Assembly (NCBI GenBank): GCA_033064195.1
Contig: JARBJD010000151.1
Span: 62,001 to 126,000 of the forward strand
DNA from: Blattamonas nauphoetae
Taxonomy: Eukaryota; Preaxostyla; Oxymonadida
Direction: 5' to 3'
DNA: 64,000 bases
Shown: in pieces, positions 50,657-63,099 of the stretch
Position numbering within the stretch: the first letter of the stretch is position 1
Layout of the letters: every line of letters starts with the position of its first letter
The notes under the pieces: model-generated
Databases searched by the model: none
What the model saw: the letters and a program-made list of their open reading frames with translations, nothing else
What the model was told of the DNA's origin: nothing
Translations under genes and position numbers: made by a program

Positions 50657-51813
50657 GCTCGTGTTTTTCCACTTCGTCTTTGCTCTTTGGAGATGTTATT
50701 TTGAAGCTAAAATCGTTGTGATTGAAGTTAGAAATCGGTCTGAATTATAATCACGAAACGAATGTCTCAACTCGAGCATTCAATCAGAAGATGGTTGATC
50801 AAACCGCAATTGGAGTCAAATGATCATCGGATATTGTGCACGCATGCCGGATCCCCGAAAAGATCGTAAACACACATCATCTTCCTGAAGCACCGAGGTT
50901 ACGACACAAAGATGTCATCGGTGTTCACGTTCAAATCGGGAGAACTTCAATTTTTAAAAAATGGGTATCATCAAATCAGATGAAGACGGAGCGTATTTTC
51001 GCTTCATTCACGGAGTGGAGGATGAAACATCCAAGCATTTATCGAAAACGCATCAGATAAATTATGATATATTGTGTATGAGCTGATTCAAGTGTGCCTC
51101 TCGCTTTCTTCTGATTGGACTTCGAGTAGTCAGAAATCTCGACATCTCTTCCACCAGCCATCCGAGATGTTCTCGTCCGACTTCCTGAACCTGTTTGTCA
51201 TTCGCTTTCTTTCACCATCTCAGTTATAGAATCCCGAATGTCGGGGATCATCCAGACAATCATTTAAAGATCGATTGCTGGAAAGAGTGTTGGGACAAGA
51301 AATACCCCTCTCGAAGATGAAGGATCGCCAATTTCAGAATCTCAAGAAAAGACTGGTCGATCAGAGACGAATAGATCAAACAAAATCAGTCGCAGTTGTA
51401 TCTCCGACACTATATATGGTGACAGTTTCTCTTCTCCAGGGAGGGAGGTATGTTTTGTCTGTGAATATCAATTTAAACAGGTGCGAACAGGTCAATGACC
51501 AGTTCTCAGAGGTCGTTACTTTAGGTGGAAGATAGAACGAGTGATGTCAACATATATTGGTAAGAAGCACAGGGATGTCATTGTGTAAAGTGAAGACATG
51601 TGCTGACAAGCGGAGAAATCGGGATTAAGAGAGATGAGAGTGGAAATAGCTTCGGTGTAACTAACTCCTTAATATGAAGTTTTCTCATATTGAGTAAAAC
51701 ACATGTACGCTAGAGCTCTCATTAGAGACAGAATAGTGCTTCGGAGTCAATGAAACAAGACTGTAAAGCGTGCGGAGAATTGAGCATAAAAGTATTAAGG
51801 GTCAATTGAATCA
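50657..51813. other. Intergenic, no gene seen
   Basis: Only short scattered open frames; none has family features, codon bias or a usable start. No repeat was noticed. Confidence 0.5.
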
Positions 51814-54800
51814 ATGTCCGAAGATCAAAACGTTTCAACAGATGTCAATGAAACCAAGTTGTCTAGCGAACCAAGTGTGGACCACGGTTCCCACTCGGAA
51901 GCACAGGAAGACGCTATTTTCCAACCAACTCCGCAAACAAGCGGAGTCATGGAATCGGCCTACGCTGAAGCCCCTGCTTCTCCGTCAGCCCAACAAAACG
52001 ACGCTCCGAGCAATATGACAACACCAATGCCCCAAATGGCCGCTGAAACAACGCTCGGTCAAACCTCTGAGCCCAAAAAAGAGTTCGTAAGAAAGAAGAA
52101 CCACGAAGAAAGCCATTTCTGGTTCGCTAACCTGTTCATGTGCTTCATCTTTCCGTTTGTGTGCCGGTGCAAGCCGGTTGTGGATGAAGACATGCCCGTC
52201 GTCCACACTTTTGACATGGCAAAGCCAGCAACTGAACGATTCCTCAAGAAGTACCGTGTGCGTTTTGATCAATATATCGAAGAGCTTGACGCCTACGAAA
52301 AGAAAAAAGCGGCTCAACCAGCGTATGTCCGAGGATGAAAAGGATTTCTGACACGGAGTTTCACTCGACAACTTTTTATTATTGCTTGATCTTCCTTCAA
52401 TCAACTCCGGAGAATTATTTTGATTATCTCTCATTAATCCATGTACTCTTTACTCTCAGTGATGAACACCACCACCACAAACTAAAAGAACCAAAACGAC
52501 CTGGCATGATGGGAATGCTCATCACAACTCAATCGTCCTACACCTTCCCAATCGGTGTCATAATGATGCTCCTTCAGTGTGCCTCTCCTCTCTCATCATC
52601 TCTCTCCCCTCCTCACTCGTCGTTCCTCTCAGAACCGCCATCCAAGTGATGCAACCGTTCATGTCGAAGGGTGTCTTGAACGCGATTGTTGACAAAACAT
52701 GGTTCGAATTGACTGGAGGAATGAAGGGATCAGACGCATTCCCCTTCTTTTACGTTATTTGGATGATCCTGTCGCCAACTGTGACCCACATCATGGACTC
52801 GCTCTCAAACCGAATGTTCTACCACTTTTCAGCCCGCGCACGGTCTGCAATTGTGGGAGCATTGTACGACAAAGTGTTCCGAATCAAAAACATGGCTTCA
52901 GCCGGTTCGGCAGACACTGGACGAATTTTGTCACTCGTCTCAACCGATTCCCGAACAGTCGCTGAGATGCTTCCATTGTTCATGATGTTGTTTGCACTGC
53001 CTCTCTACATCATCATCCCGCTGATCTTTCTTATCGTCGACTTCAAATGGGTGGTTGTGGTTCCGATCGTCGTGATGATCCTCGTCCTCATCCCCAACTT
53101 CTTCCTCATCCAAGGAATGATGTCGTACGTCAAAGCATACATGGCATACAACGATCAACGAAACAAAATCACAAACGAAACCTTCCAAGGGATCCGTGTC
53201 GTCAAGTACTCTGGTCTGGAAAGTGTGTTCAAATCAACCATCAATGTCCCCCGTGAGAAGCAAATCCACACCATCAGAATGCAGACACTCTTCATGCAGC
53301 TCATGGGCTCTGTCATGCGTACCAGCATGCAGGCTATCAACCTCGCCACGTTTTCTGTGTATTGTGCCGTTTTCAGCGACGATCCCACCAATTTTGCGAC
53401 TACTGTGATGCCCAACATGGGGTACTTGATGATGATGACGATGCCGACCACGATGCTTCCTATGTATTTGGAAGCTCTGCTGATGATCCGGATCAACACG
53501 AATCGTCTCGCCCAGTTTCTGTATCTTCCAGAAATGGAGGAAGTTGTGGAATCTGCTGACACAAGGCCTGCAGACCCAGCGAATGCAATAGAAATTACAA
53601 ATGGTGAGTTCAAGTGGGGTTCGGCACCAGCAATCCCTCTGACGCAGGCAGAAGAGACAGCGCTGAAGAAGGAAGCAGAACAACGAAAGAAAGAAGCGAA
53701 ATTGGCTGCGGCAAAGGAAGCTCAAGCGAAACCACACTCGAAATTTGGAGGAGATGCACACGACGACACAACACCGAAAGATCAACCCAAATCGAACGAA
53801 ATGCAGGAAACTGAAGCCTCACCGCAAGACACGCAATCACAAAAGAGCGATTCGCAAATCTTCAAACCATCTGTCAACGCTGACGAGACGGGCGTTGAGT
53901 CAAATGCCCAAGACGAAGTGGCATCGGGAACAGCGAATCCAACTGTCACGCCATCGCTCTCACCAGCTCCCTCTCGCACTCCAACCGCTTTCAGCGGCAC
54001 AACCAACGCTGACGGACCAACACTGATGGATGTGAACGTCACAATTCCAAAGGGATCACTGACGATGATCGTGGGAGAAGTGGGAAGTGGAAAGTCTTCA
54101 CTTGGCTCAGCCATCGTTGGAGATATCGAACGTCTTTCTGGAACAATCAGAACGGAGGGAAGAATCACATATTGCCCACAAACTCCCTGGATCAACAACA
54201 ACACAGTTCGAGGCAACATCACGTTCAACGCTGATTATGATGAAGCGAAATACAACGAAACAGTTCGTGTGTGTGCATTGGAGCCAGATTTCAAGATCTT
54301 CGCAGCTGGCGATCAGACGGCGATTGGAGAGAAGGGAGTGAACATGAGTGGAGGGCAGAAGGCGAGAATCCAGCTAGCTCGAGCCATATACTCGGACAAA
54401 GATATTTACATTCTCGACGACCCACTCTCCGCTGTCGACGCTCATGTTGGGCGATATCTGATGGACGAGTGCATCTGTGGGGTACTGAAGGGCAAGACAG
54501 TTATTTTGATGACAAATCAGCTTCAGTTTCTGGACCGCGCAGACAAAGTGATTGCGTTGGAGAACGGACGAATCACTGCACAAGGAACATACGCCGAGAT
54601 TCGCGAACAGGGAGTGAACTTCGACGAATTCATCATCAAATCAGACAAGAAAGCGGAGAAAAAGAAACAGAAGAAGGTCGAAGTGAAAGAAGAGGAGAAG
54701 ACAGACGAAGACAACGCGAAACAGATCATCACAGAAGAAGAGCAGGAGACAGGCGGAATCAAGTTCATGTCCTACGTAAAGTATCTTCGCACACTCATGC

Positions 54801-56548
54801 CGATGGGCATCGTGATCCTCTTCTTGCTTTACGTTGTGGCGGCCGAAGCTGTCAGCCCTGTGTCCACGTGGTGGCTGGGCAAGATCAGCTCCCAGACAGC
54901 CTTCACCAACGTCACGTTCTGGTGGAAGATCGGGATTTATGGATTCTTAACCATAGGAATCTTCGTTCTGCTGATCATTCGAGCCTTCATGACAGCAGCT
55001 GGTGTTGGCCGTTCCGCGCGTGTTGTTCACAATCAATTGTTGGACAACGTGATGAACTGTCCATCGTCCTTCTTCGACACGACGCCAATGGGTCGTATCC
55101 TCAACAGATTCACTGGAGACATCCCACAAGTGGACCAGTTCCTGTTCTCTCGATTCCTGCAGGTGGTCGGCATGTGGGTTGGTTTGATTGGACAGATTGT
55201 GATCATCGGTGTTGATACTCCATGGTTCTTGGCGATTGGGATTCCAGTTCTCGTGTTGTACATCATCCTTCTCCTTCTCTACTCGCCGTTCTCTCGCAAC
55301 CTCCAGCGACTCGAATCCATCGCTCGCTCCCCAGTTCTGTCCCACTTCTCCGAATCCGTGACCGGAGCTGGTCTCACCACAATCAGAAGCTACGGTCGAG
55401 AAGAGGAGTGGAAAGAGAAATTCTACACAGTCAACGACGAACTCTCCGTTCCCTTCATGCTCTTCCGCGAGGGTCAGAAGTGGGCCTCTCTTTACGCATC
55501 TGTCATCTCGACCATCCTCTTCGCTGGTGTTATGCTGATTGGATGGTTCTTCATGGACGCGTCGAAGCTGTCTGTCGCAATCATGTCATCAATGACATTC
55601 ACCAACCTTGGCCTGCAACTCATCCAAATGACAGTTGAGCTCGAATCTAAGATGACGTCATTCGAGCGAGTTGAATTCTACACATCGAAACTCCCGCAAG
55701 AGGCACAGACTCACGAACAAGAAGTCCCCGACAGCTGGCCACAGCGTGGTGATGTCACTTTCGACCGCGTCAAGTACAAATACCGTCCAGGTCTTCCATT
55801 TGTGCTGAAGGGAGTCGATTTCGAGGTGAAAGGAGGCGAGAAGATCGGAGTGTGTGGACGCACAGGAGCGGGGAAGTCGTCGCTTCTGTTTGTTCTCTTC
55901 CGTCTTGTTGAGCTTGACCCGAAGCTGGCACCGAAGATGATTGACATGAAGACAGGATTCCCAGTTGACCCCGATCCCAACGAAGAGCCGAACAGTGGAC
56001 GCATTCTTATTGATGGAGTGGACATCTCAAAACTTGACATCCACCGCGTTCGCCGTTCTGTTGCCATCATTCCACAAGACCCCACGCTCTTCACAGGCAC
56101 AATCAGATACAATTTGGATCTCGCTGGCAAAGCGAGCGATGACCGAATCTGGGAAGTGTTGGAGATGATCGAAATGAGAGATATCATCGCTGGACTTCCG
56201 TACGGACTTGATTCTCAAGTGGCCGAGGGAGGAAGCAACTTCTCGGCTGGACAGAGGCAACTTTTATGTTTTGGGCGAGCCATTCTCAACAACTGCCGAG
56301 TTGTTGTGATGGACGAGGCCACAGCGAATGTGGATGTGGAGACCGATGCGAAGATCCAACGAACGATTCGAGAACAATTCCGCGAACAAACTGTTATTGT
56401 TATTGCCCATCGTCTGAACACTATCATGGACTCAACTCGAATCATGGTGATGGATCAAGGATACCTTTCTGAGTTCGACACTCCCGAGAACTTGAAGGCA
56501 AACCCAGACTCCGCCTTCAACGCTCTCATCCAATCTCTAAACCATTAA
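51814..56548 (+). CDS. ABCC (MRP-type) ABC transporter
   Basis: Three exons, 51814-52322, 52460-52576 and 52633-56548, giving 1513 residues. Introns are 137 bp (GTATGT...CAG) and 56 bp (GTGTGC...CAG); joined phases are consistent. An acidic N-terminus and a short pre-TMD segment precede two six-helix membrane domains. NBD1: Walker A GEVGSGKSS (about 688), signature MSGGQKARI (779), Walker B IYILDDP (801). NBD2: Walker A GRTGAGKSS (1282), signature FSAGQRQLL (1411), Walker B VVVMDEATANVD (1431). NBD1 has Asp after the Walker B Asp where NBD2 has Glu, the usual ABCC asymmetry with NBD1 degenerate. No TMD0. A Lys/Glu/Ser-rich insertion of about 130 residues (53630-54010) splits the start of NBD1. 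Probably exports organic anions or conjugates; substrate unknown. Confidence 0.93.
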
Positions 56549-56711
56549 GTTAGACTTTTGAAACAGTTTTAATTGAGGCAGCACAACCATTCTTGATTGC
56601 TCGCTTTTCAAACCATTTATTGTTTTTCGTTCGTCATCTCATTTTGATTCAGAACATTCGACAACCTGAAATGTGCTCTATTTTTACAATTGAGTGAACA
56701 ATCCAAATGAA

Positions 56712-57065
56712 CAGGGTGTCCCAGAAGTAGTATGACACGATGGGTTGATCAGTTTTTGCTGATCTTGTGTTTGAAGCATCAGTCATCTTTTTCTTCTTCT
56801 CAATGCTTCTATCTTTCACTTTTGATCATCTCACCACTGTATCATTGATCATCCTTCCATATTTGCTGAAAAAATGCGTGATCAAAAAACGAGGTCCATC
56901 ACAGTTCAAGAGATATCGTGGGAATATTACCAAGGGGCAGTGGTGAGATGATCAAAAGTGAAAGATAGAAGCATTGAGAAGAAGAGAAAGATGACTGATG
57001 CTTCAAAACCAATATCAGCAAAAACTGATCAACCCATCGTGTCATACTACTTCTGGGACACCCTG
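56712..57065. mobile_element. Near-perfect palindromic MITE
   Basis: 354 bp made of two arms of about 135 bp that are inverted copies with only a handful of mismatches, from CAGGGTGTCCCAGAAGTAGT at the left to its complement ending CACCCTG at the right, with a loop of about 80 bp. No coding capacity. The CAGGGTGTCCC end resembles Tc1/mariner-like tips. Only AA is shared by the flanks, so the target duplication is unclear. Transcription would give a long hairpin. Confidence 0.85.
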
Positions 57066-57311
57066 AACAAGAAAACACCATTGGGTCGAACGATCGAAAC
57101 AGTTTGGTCCTTCAACACCTTCCGCTTTTGAACAATAGGGGAAAATACATTCATACGTTGGAGTAATATCCAAAGACATCCCTTGAATGAGGTAATATTT
57201 CAGGCCAACAATTGATTCACCTTTCGCTGATTATCAAAGTGAGTAAAATATGAGGTTCAATGAAATGGGAGCTCGGTGTTCATAAACACGAAGTAAAGAA
57301 CAATGTTACGT

Positions 57312-57722
57312 TCAGGAGCGTTCAGCGCGGATGCGACGAGCAAGTTGCATGTCCTTTGGCATGATTGTCACACGCTTGGCGTGGATGGCGCACAAGTTGG
57401 TGTCTTCGAACAGACCAACAAGGTATGCTTCAGAAGCTTCTTGGAGAGCGGCGACAGCAGCGCTTTGGAAGCGGAGATCAGCCTTGTATTCCTGAGCGAT
57501 TTCACGGACGAGACGCTGGAATGGCAGCTTGCGGATGAGTAATTCGGTGCTCTTTTGGTATTTGCGGATTTCACGAAGGGCAACAGTTCCTGGGCGGAAT
57601 CTGTGGGGCTTCTTGACACCTCCTGATGAGCCAGCAGTTTTACGTGCAGCCTTGGAGGCGAGGGTCTTACGTGGAGCCTTGATACCGACGGATTTACGTG
57701 CAACAGACTTAGTTCTGACCAT
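57312..57722 (-). CDS. Histone H3
   Basis: The protein has 136 residues, single exon. The globular core is almost canonical ([80 protein letters not shown]). The tail keeps the modified lysines K4, K9, K14, K18, K23, K27 and K36 in register, but reads [14 protein letters not shown], so A1, Q5, T6, T11 and G13 are replaced; S28 is Thr. It lacks the features of a CENP-A-type variant (normal loop 1 and N-helix). It packages DNA in the nucleosome. It shares a 154-bp upstream region with the divergent GDPD gene. Confidence 0.97.
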   Translation of the reverse strand: MVRTKSVARKSVGIKAPRKTLASKAARKTAGSSGGVKKPHRFRPGTVALREIRKYQKSTELLIRKLPFQRLVREIAQEYKADLRFQSAAVAALQEASEAYLVGLFEDTNLCAIHAKRVTIMPKDMQLARRIRAERS

Positions 57723-57876
57723 GTTTATATTCTATGTTGAAATAGATGAACAACAGACAGTGATCGTCAATACCTTTATATTCGAAGGTCCAACTCTGAA
57801 ATGATTACGCGTAAAACGGAAAATCAGGTACGAATGAAGGGTCACGATCACAGCGGTTGTTCTTATTACAGAGGTA

Positions 57877-59418
57877 ATGCCCGTCTTCTCGCTGTTCCTA
57901 CTCCCATTCCTCCATTCTGTTCGCATCATTGGTCACCGTGGTGATGGATGCTCCCAAATCGTTTGTCATCAACTTCTTTTCAACTTGACTTTTCTCCAGA
58001 ACTGTGTTTCTGAATACCCCGAAAATTCCATCCCATCCGCCCTTCATGCTATCAAAGTTGGTGCAGATGTGTTTGTCCCTCTTCTTATTGATTTCCGATA
58101 ATTTTCTTGTTCCATTTTGATCCACTGATTTCCTCCCACAAATTCCTCTTCCCATTCTCTCCTTTTATTCAGTGTTGAACTCGACGTCTGGTTGTCAAAG
58201 GACGATGAGCTGATGATTTCCCATCGCAACAACCCCAACGGCACCAAAGACGATCTCTTCGCTTCGATCACCCCAGGTGTCGGAACATCCACTCCCCGAC
58301 CGGATCAATTCGAATACAAAAAACGCAACGTCTATCCAATGAAAGCCGCTTGGTATCGCCCTTATTTCTCCCCATCTCATCGATCCAGGTCAAAAGACAA
58401 GCGTCCACGTCAGGAATACCTGAGCGACAAGTACAACGTTGCGTATAACCCAATCATGCCCCTCCCCACTCTTGGAGAGTATTTCGACGCTGTTTGCCCA
58501 ACAGGAAAGAAGGTATGAAATTCCCCTTTTGCCTCAACCTTTTTCAGATTGTTGTCGAAATGAAGGGTGACGATGCCCGTCTCGGACCGCGTATCATTGC
58601 CGAGATCGAAAGACGCGATGTCTTCGACTGCATTCACGCAATCTCGTCGTTTGAGTGGAATGTCAGTATGCCTAACTCACCATCTCATTTTCCACTTTCC
58701 GACTCGTTTCTGATGATTATTTTGATTCCCATTCTTTTTTTCGACTTTTTCTTTTATTTCTGTTTCCTCATCTCGTTCACAGACAACACCAACCCACATT
58801 TGGCTGATCTCTTCGAACCCATCAGATATGACACCCGCGTTCAACGCGCTCTTCTTTACGGAGGCACCCAAAAGACGTTTGTCTCCATTATCTCCATTTT
58901 CTTTTATTTTCCTCCCTCTCTCTTCCATTCGCCTGTTTCTCTACTTCTCTCACAAAATCATCATTTTCGTCTCTCCGCTCTCCCCTTCAGCTCAAACGAC
59001 TTCATCCTGACAGCAGCGAAGTACTACAACGCACACTTCATCCACCTGAACTGCAACGCCCTCGACGCCAACTGGCAATCCACAATCAACAAGGCCCGGG
59101 CACAAGGCCTCGAGAGCTTCTGCTATTATGGCGGTATGTGTGAGGGGAGGGTGGTGGGTGGGGGAATTGTGGGGACGAAGATCCTGATTCATTGTTGTGG
59201 GAGAAAGACACATCTGTGATCTCTTCTTCTTCCCATCATTTATGATGTTTTCTTCATCTTTTCTGATTCTTTACCCTCTCTCTCCTCGCTCAGGTGGAAT
59301 CGACACGTACTCCCACTTCGACAAAGCCATGTCGTATGGAGTCGACGAGATCTGCACCAATAACCCTGCCCTCCTCTATCAATACCTCCATCCCCAATCC
59401 CCAAAGAGGACAAAGTAA
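57877..59418 (+). CDS. Glycerophosphodiester phosphodiesterase, secreted type
   Basis: Seven exons: 57877-57960, 58000-58070, 58173-58512, 58548-58665, 58783-58876, 58991-59133 and 59294-59418, giving 324 residues with all phases consistent. Introns are 39, 102, 35, 117, 114 and 160 bp; donors are GTTTGT three times and GTATG(A/C/T) three times. A hydrophobic start (MPVFSLFLLPFLHSV) looks like a signal peptide. Motifs: IIGHRG, then EYPENSIPSALHAIKVGADV joined to ELDVWLSKDDELMISHR, VEMKGDD, and GGIDTYSHFDKAMSYGVDEI with TNNPALL. These are the catalytic His/Arg, metal-binding Glu/Asp and terminal GDPD signatures. An insertion of about 70 residues lies between the second His and the LPTLGEY helix. 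It hydrolyses glycerophosphodiesters to glycerol 3-phosphate and an alcohol. Confidence 0.88.
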
Positions 59419-59640
59419 GGGCAATCTATTTGGAGAGTTTTTTTGGAGAATCGGCGGAGAGAGGAGAACATTACCACTATCAATCTGTTTTTGTTCGTTG
59501 TGCTTGTTGTGAATGAGAGAATTTCGGAAAAAAGGTTGTGTCGAGGACGATGGTACCGATGATCACACTTAACGCTTCATTGACGTTCAGGTTTTTTTGA
59601 TTCTTTTTTTTGTTTTGGCTTGATCATGTTAAACTCTGAG
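59419..59640. other. Intergenic, no gene seen
   Basis: Between GDPD and the next gene. The last 40 bp (GGCTTGATCATGTTAAACTC) are similar to those before the paralogous start at 63100 (GGCTTGATCCAGTCTAACTC) and may hold the core promoter of the pair. Confidence 0.4.
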
Positions 59641-61832
59641 ATGTTCACCGCTCCCTCATCGAACAACAACTTATCGTCTGGAAAATCAAATGTACCATCC
59701 GATGAACTGGTTTATATCCTGTTTTTCTTTCCCAGTTCGATTGATTTGATTTGTGACTTTCTTTGAATCTCACTGCATCTTTCCATCATACCAGCTGATT
59801 ATCTTCTTTCTCTCTCCCGTTTCCAACATCTATCTGATATTATTCACAGAAAACGTTCTTCTCGGAAACGGTCGAGGCATATCGAAGTGGAACAGAAAAG
59901 GAGAAAGTGTGGCTCTTGCACGCAGTGCTGAACAAGATTGAAGAAGGTCTGAAAATGAACGAACTGTTCTTATTTCGTGTTGTGGATATTATTCATTGGT
60001 TACTTTTAGATTCATTTGAATTTGTCTCTCTTCCATCATTCTGATTGTTTCTGTGCTGTTCTGGCTCGATGCAGATGAAAATGGAGAGAAAATGAAGGAA
60101 ATGGGGGAGATGGGATTGCGGATGGGATTTGTGAGTGAATTGTGTTTGACATTGGGAAGTGAATGCTCGCCGCTCTTGTTCGTTTGTCTTCCTTCCTTCC
60201 TCCTCATCTCTCCTCTTCCGTCTTCTTTCTTCCTTTATCTTCGTTCCTGCTGTTTGTGTGATTGGTGAGGCAGAATGTGGCGTCGAGTGTGCTGACTCTG
60301 GTTGTGGGGTGTGTGTTGCATCCAAAGCGGAAGAAGATGAGCGACCTGCTTCCCTCGCTCCTCTCTCTCACCCACGTCTGCCTCTCTCCTCCTTCATCTC
60401 TTCTCGTCGTTTCTGTTGTGTTGTGTTGTGTTGTTTTTTTGCAGCACGCTGATCCCACTCTGTCAGTGCCAGCGACACACGCTGTTGGGTCTGCCTCACT
60501 TCTCTTCCTCATCTTGTCTCATCTTCTCTTCTTTTGTTTTCTTCTGTTTTCTTGTCCAGGCTGGTGTGTGACTCGAGTCTGTCGTGTGGGGAAGTGGAGG
60601 GAGTGCTGAGTGGGGGAGTGGTGGAGAAGGTGTGCTCGTGGGTGGAGGGTGCGACCGAAATTGGGATAGTGTTGGGTCTGCTTCGAGTTGTTGAGAAGTT
60701 GTGTGTTGGACTGAAAGGAGCTCTTCGATCAGCACAGAAACAAGAAAAGGAACAGAAAGAGAAAAAGAAGAAGAAAGTGAAGTCAGGGAAGGAACAGGGA
60801 CATGCAGAACAGAAGGAGGAAGAGAGTCGCGATGAATGGAGTCTGGCGAGTCGGTGCCAATCTGCGCTGGACTTGATGGGAAACACGCTGCTCGGATGGT
60901 GCTCAGCTCAGGATTCAGACGAGACGGAGAACTCTGTGAAAGTTATGGCACAAGCTCGAGAGATTCTAGCTGTCCACTTCCCGCATGCGAAAACTGGGGA
61001 AAGAAAGGAGGTCGGAGTGATTGGGGTAGATTTGGGTCTGGAGATGAGAGCGATGGAGGAGAGGGAGAGGCGAAGGGAGGAAGAAATGAAGAAGAAAGAA
61101 GAAGAATTAGACAGGAGAGAGGAAGAACGAAGGAAGGAGCACGAACTGAAGATGGCTGAGTTGAATGAACAAGCAGAACGGTTCAAGCGATTCATCGAAG
61201 AAGGAGAGGAGAGGGAGCGAAGGAAGGAAGAAAAGAGAAGGAAGCACACCGAAATGATGAAGCGACTGAGCAAAGTGGGAGCTGCAGCAATCGAGTGGTT
61301 CCCCGCAGACGCATATGACGTGTCTGGACCTGTCTTCACTTGCACAGACACAACTGGGTTTCCAACTCTCCTCTCCGCCGAGTTTGGGAAAATCGTCGTC
61401 AGATTCACTTTCACTTTCCAGAACATCACAGGTTGGAATCGAATCGGCATCGTTGCATCTGCTCAGACTGGAAAAGTGAAAGGCGGGTCTGATTTTTCGA
61501 GATTTGTGAGTGGAGCTGGTTGGGACATGGACTCAGAGAATCGATTTGCGATCCAACACAAGAAGATTGTCCAATCTGGATCAGCGTGTGTAGGTGGGAG
61601 AGGAGGCCAGCGAGTGGTGTTGGAGGCAGACGGGCGAGACGGGAAGAGGACACTGCGACTGAGCCAGGATGGACAGACACAGCCAACCTTCTTCTCGAAC
61701 ATTCCTGTCCCCTTCCGATTCGCCATTGTGCTGAATGGAGTGAATGATGCTGTGTCGATTGAGTCAGTTGAAGTTGTGGCTGAGCCTCAGCTGAGTGGGG
61801 GAGGGACAGAGATTCGGATGGACGAAGCATAA
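59641..61832 (+). CDS. Coiled-coil protein with SPRY-like C-terminal domain
   Basis: Six exons, 59641-59709, 59850-59946, 60075-60181, 60274-60375, 60445-60488 and 60560-61832, giving 563 residues. Introns of 140, 128, 92, 69 and 71 bp start GTTTA, GTCTG or GTTTG. The structure was fixed by comparing the paralogue at 63100, where all exon lengths checked are equal. The N-terminal 195 residues are helical, armadillo-like (VEAYRSGTEKEKVWLLHAVL, NVASSVLTLVVGCVLHPKRK). Then comes a Lys/Glu block (198-220), a second helical part and a long Arg/Glu coiled coil (300-375). The last 165 residues form a beta-sandwich reminiscent of B30.2/SPRY (FPTLLSAEFGKIVVRFTFTF, NITGWNRIGIVAS, PVPFRFAIVLNGVNDAVSIE). 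Function unknown; the plan suggests a scaffold. Confidence 0.8.
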
Positions 61833-61940
61833 CCACAACACTTCCTGTTCTTCCTGTTTCCATTCTTCATTCTGTCGTTCACTCATTTCACAACCACAAT
61901 CAGTGACATTCACAGAAGATGTTCGTAGAGGAAGGAAATA

Positions 61941-62612
61941 TTGATGAATAAGCTACCAGCCAAGCATCCACTCTTCTGCAACAAGTCACGCCGGAATATC
62001 AGAGTGCCTTCACTTTCAACCAGATTCTGTTCGAACTTGTTCCCGCACGCGACGGCTCCTGTTCTGGTTTTGCTGAGTGCCTCGTCCTGCTCCTCACATC
62101 AGCCAACGAGGCACTTGTCCAGTCAAAAGAAGCAACTTTCGAAGGACCTCTTCGAGGAGATCTTTATCGACAATTTGTTCCATCCCATCTCACCCTTTCT
62201 CCAGTTCATCTGCAGTCACAGACGCCGAATCGCTGACACTGGCGATTCTCACTCTTTCTCCACGCTTGATGGGACCATCTTCACATACTCACTCTTCCTG
62301 GGACAGATGACGGAGTTCGTGTTATCATCTCCACTTGCTCTGGCAAGCATGGATTGCGTTGTGATCTCTGAGACTGGCTCTCTCACCGTCGCCCTCCTTT
62401 GGAATGTGATGAAATATTTTGGAGCATGGAAGGAGGACGATGCATCTGTGGAGAAGCGGAAACAGCGGATTGTCGCCAAACTTCGAGAGGAAGGGATTTC
62501 CGACGTGATCGAGCTTCACATCAAAAGAAAGTATGATTATCGTTTCAGGAATCTTCGAATCTTCCTGGGAGCGAAACTAATTGATCAGTTGGGTGGGAAT
62601 GCTCCCTTGTAA
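61941..62612 (+). pseudogene. Broken paralogue of the 48749 armadillo-like gene
   Basis: The conserved C-terminal half (KQLSKDLFEEIFIDNLFHPI, SPFLQFICSHRRRIADTG, FVLSSPLALASMDCVV, FLGAKLIDQLGGNAPL) follows the 343-residue protein of 48749-49780. Its preceding part, STLLQQVTPEYQSAFTFNQI and AECLVLLLTSANEALVQSKE, is in another frame upstream of about 62130, and roughly 80 residues expected between them are missing. The N-terminus is absent. It is a truncated host pseudogene lying between the two tandem coiled-coil genes. Confidence 0.8.
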
Positions 62613-63099
62613 GGCAGAGTGAGGGACTATTTTTTTCATTTCAATGAATCTTCATCACCTTTTCATCTGAGAATTCTCAAGGTGTCTCCCCACTCCGCCA
62701 TGCGAGGTCGGCCATCATCTGTTCTTCTTCATGGATCCAGATCTCGTTTTCGTCTCAATCATCTTCATTCGGTGTCGTTTATGTCGGAAAAGTTCGATTG
62801 ACGGTTAGATCAAAGTACCAATCCAAATAGGGGACATCATTGCTGGTCTCCCCTCGTCCAGATGCTCCAACTCTTATCTTTGGAATACTGCTTCAGTGGA
62901 GTGACAAACGTTCTCAGAATCGAGAAAATTGACCATTGAGACCAATTAGCCACACGATTTTTATCGGACCCTCATTTCGCAGATTTGTTTCTAAACCGTT
63001 GTTATTATTGTGATGTGAAATCGAGTAAATGATACGTCTTTGTTTGAACAAGTACGGTAATATGCCTTTTATGTTGGCTTGATCCAGTCTAACTCTGGG
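62613..63099. other. Intergenic, no gene seen
   Basis: Short frames only. The GGCTTGATC-x-AGT(C/T)TAACTCTG stretch just before 63100 repeats that before 59641. Confidence 0.4.

Noticed and set aside
51275-51535. 86-residue frame before the ABCC gene
   Set aside because: No family features, no splice partner, composition not distinct from the spacer.
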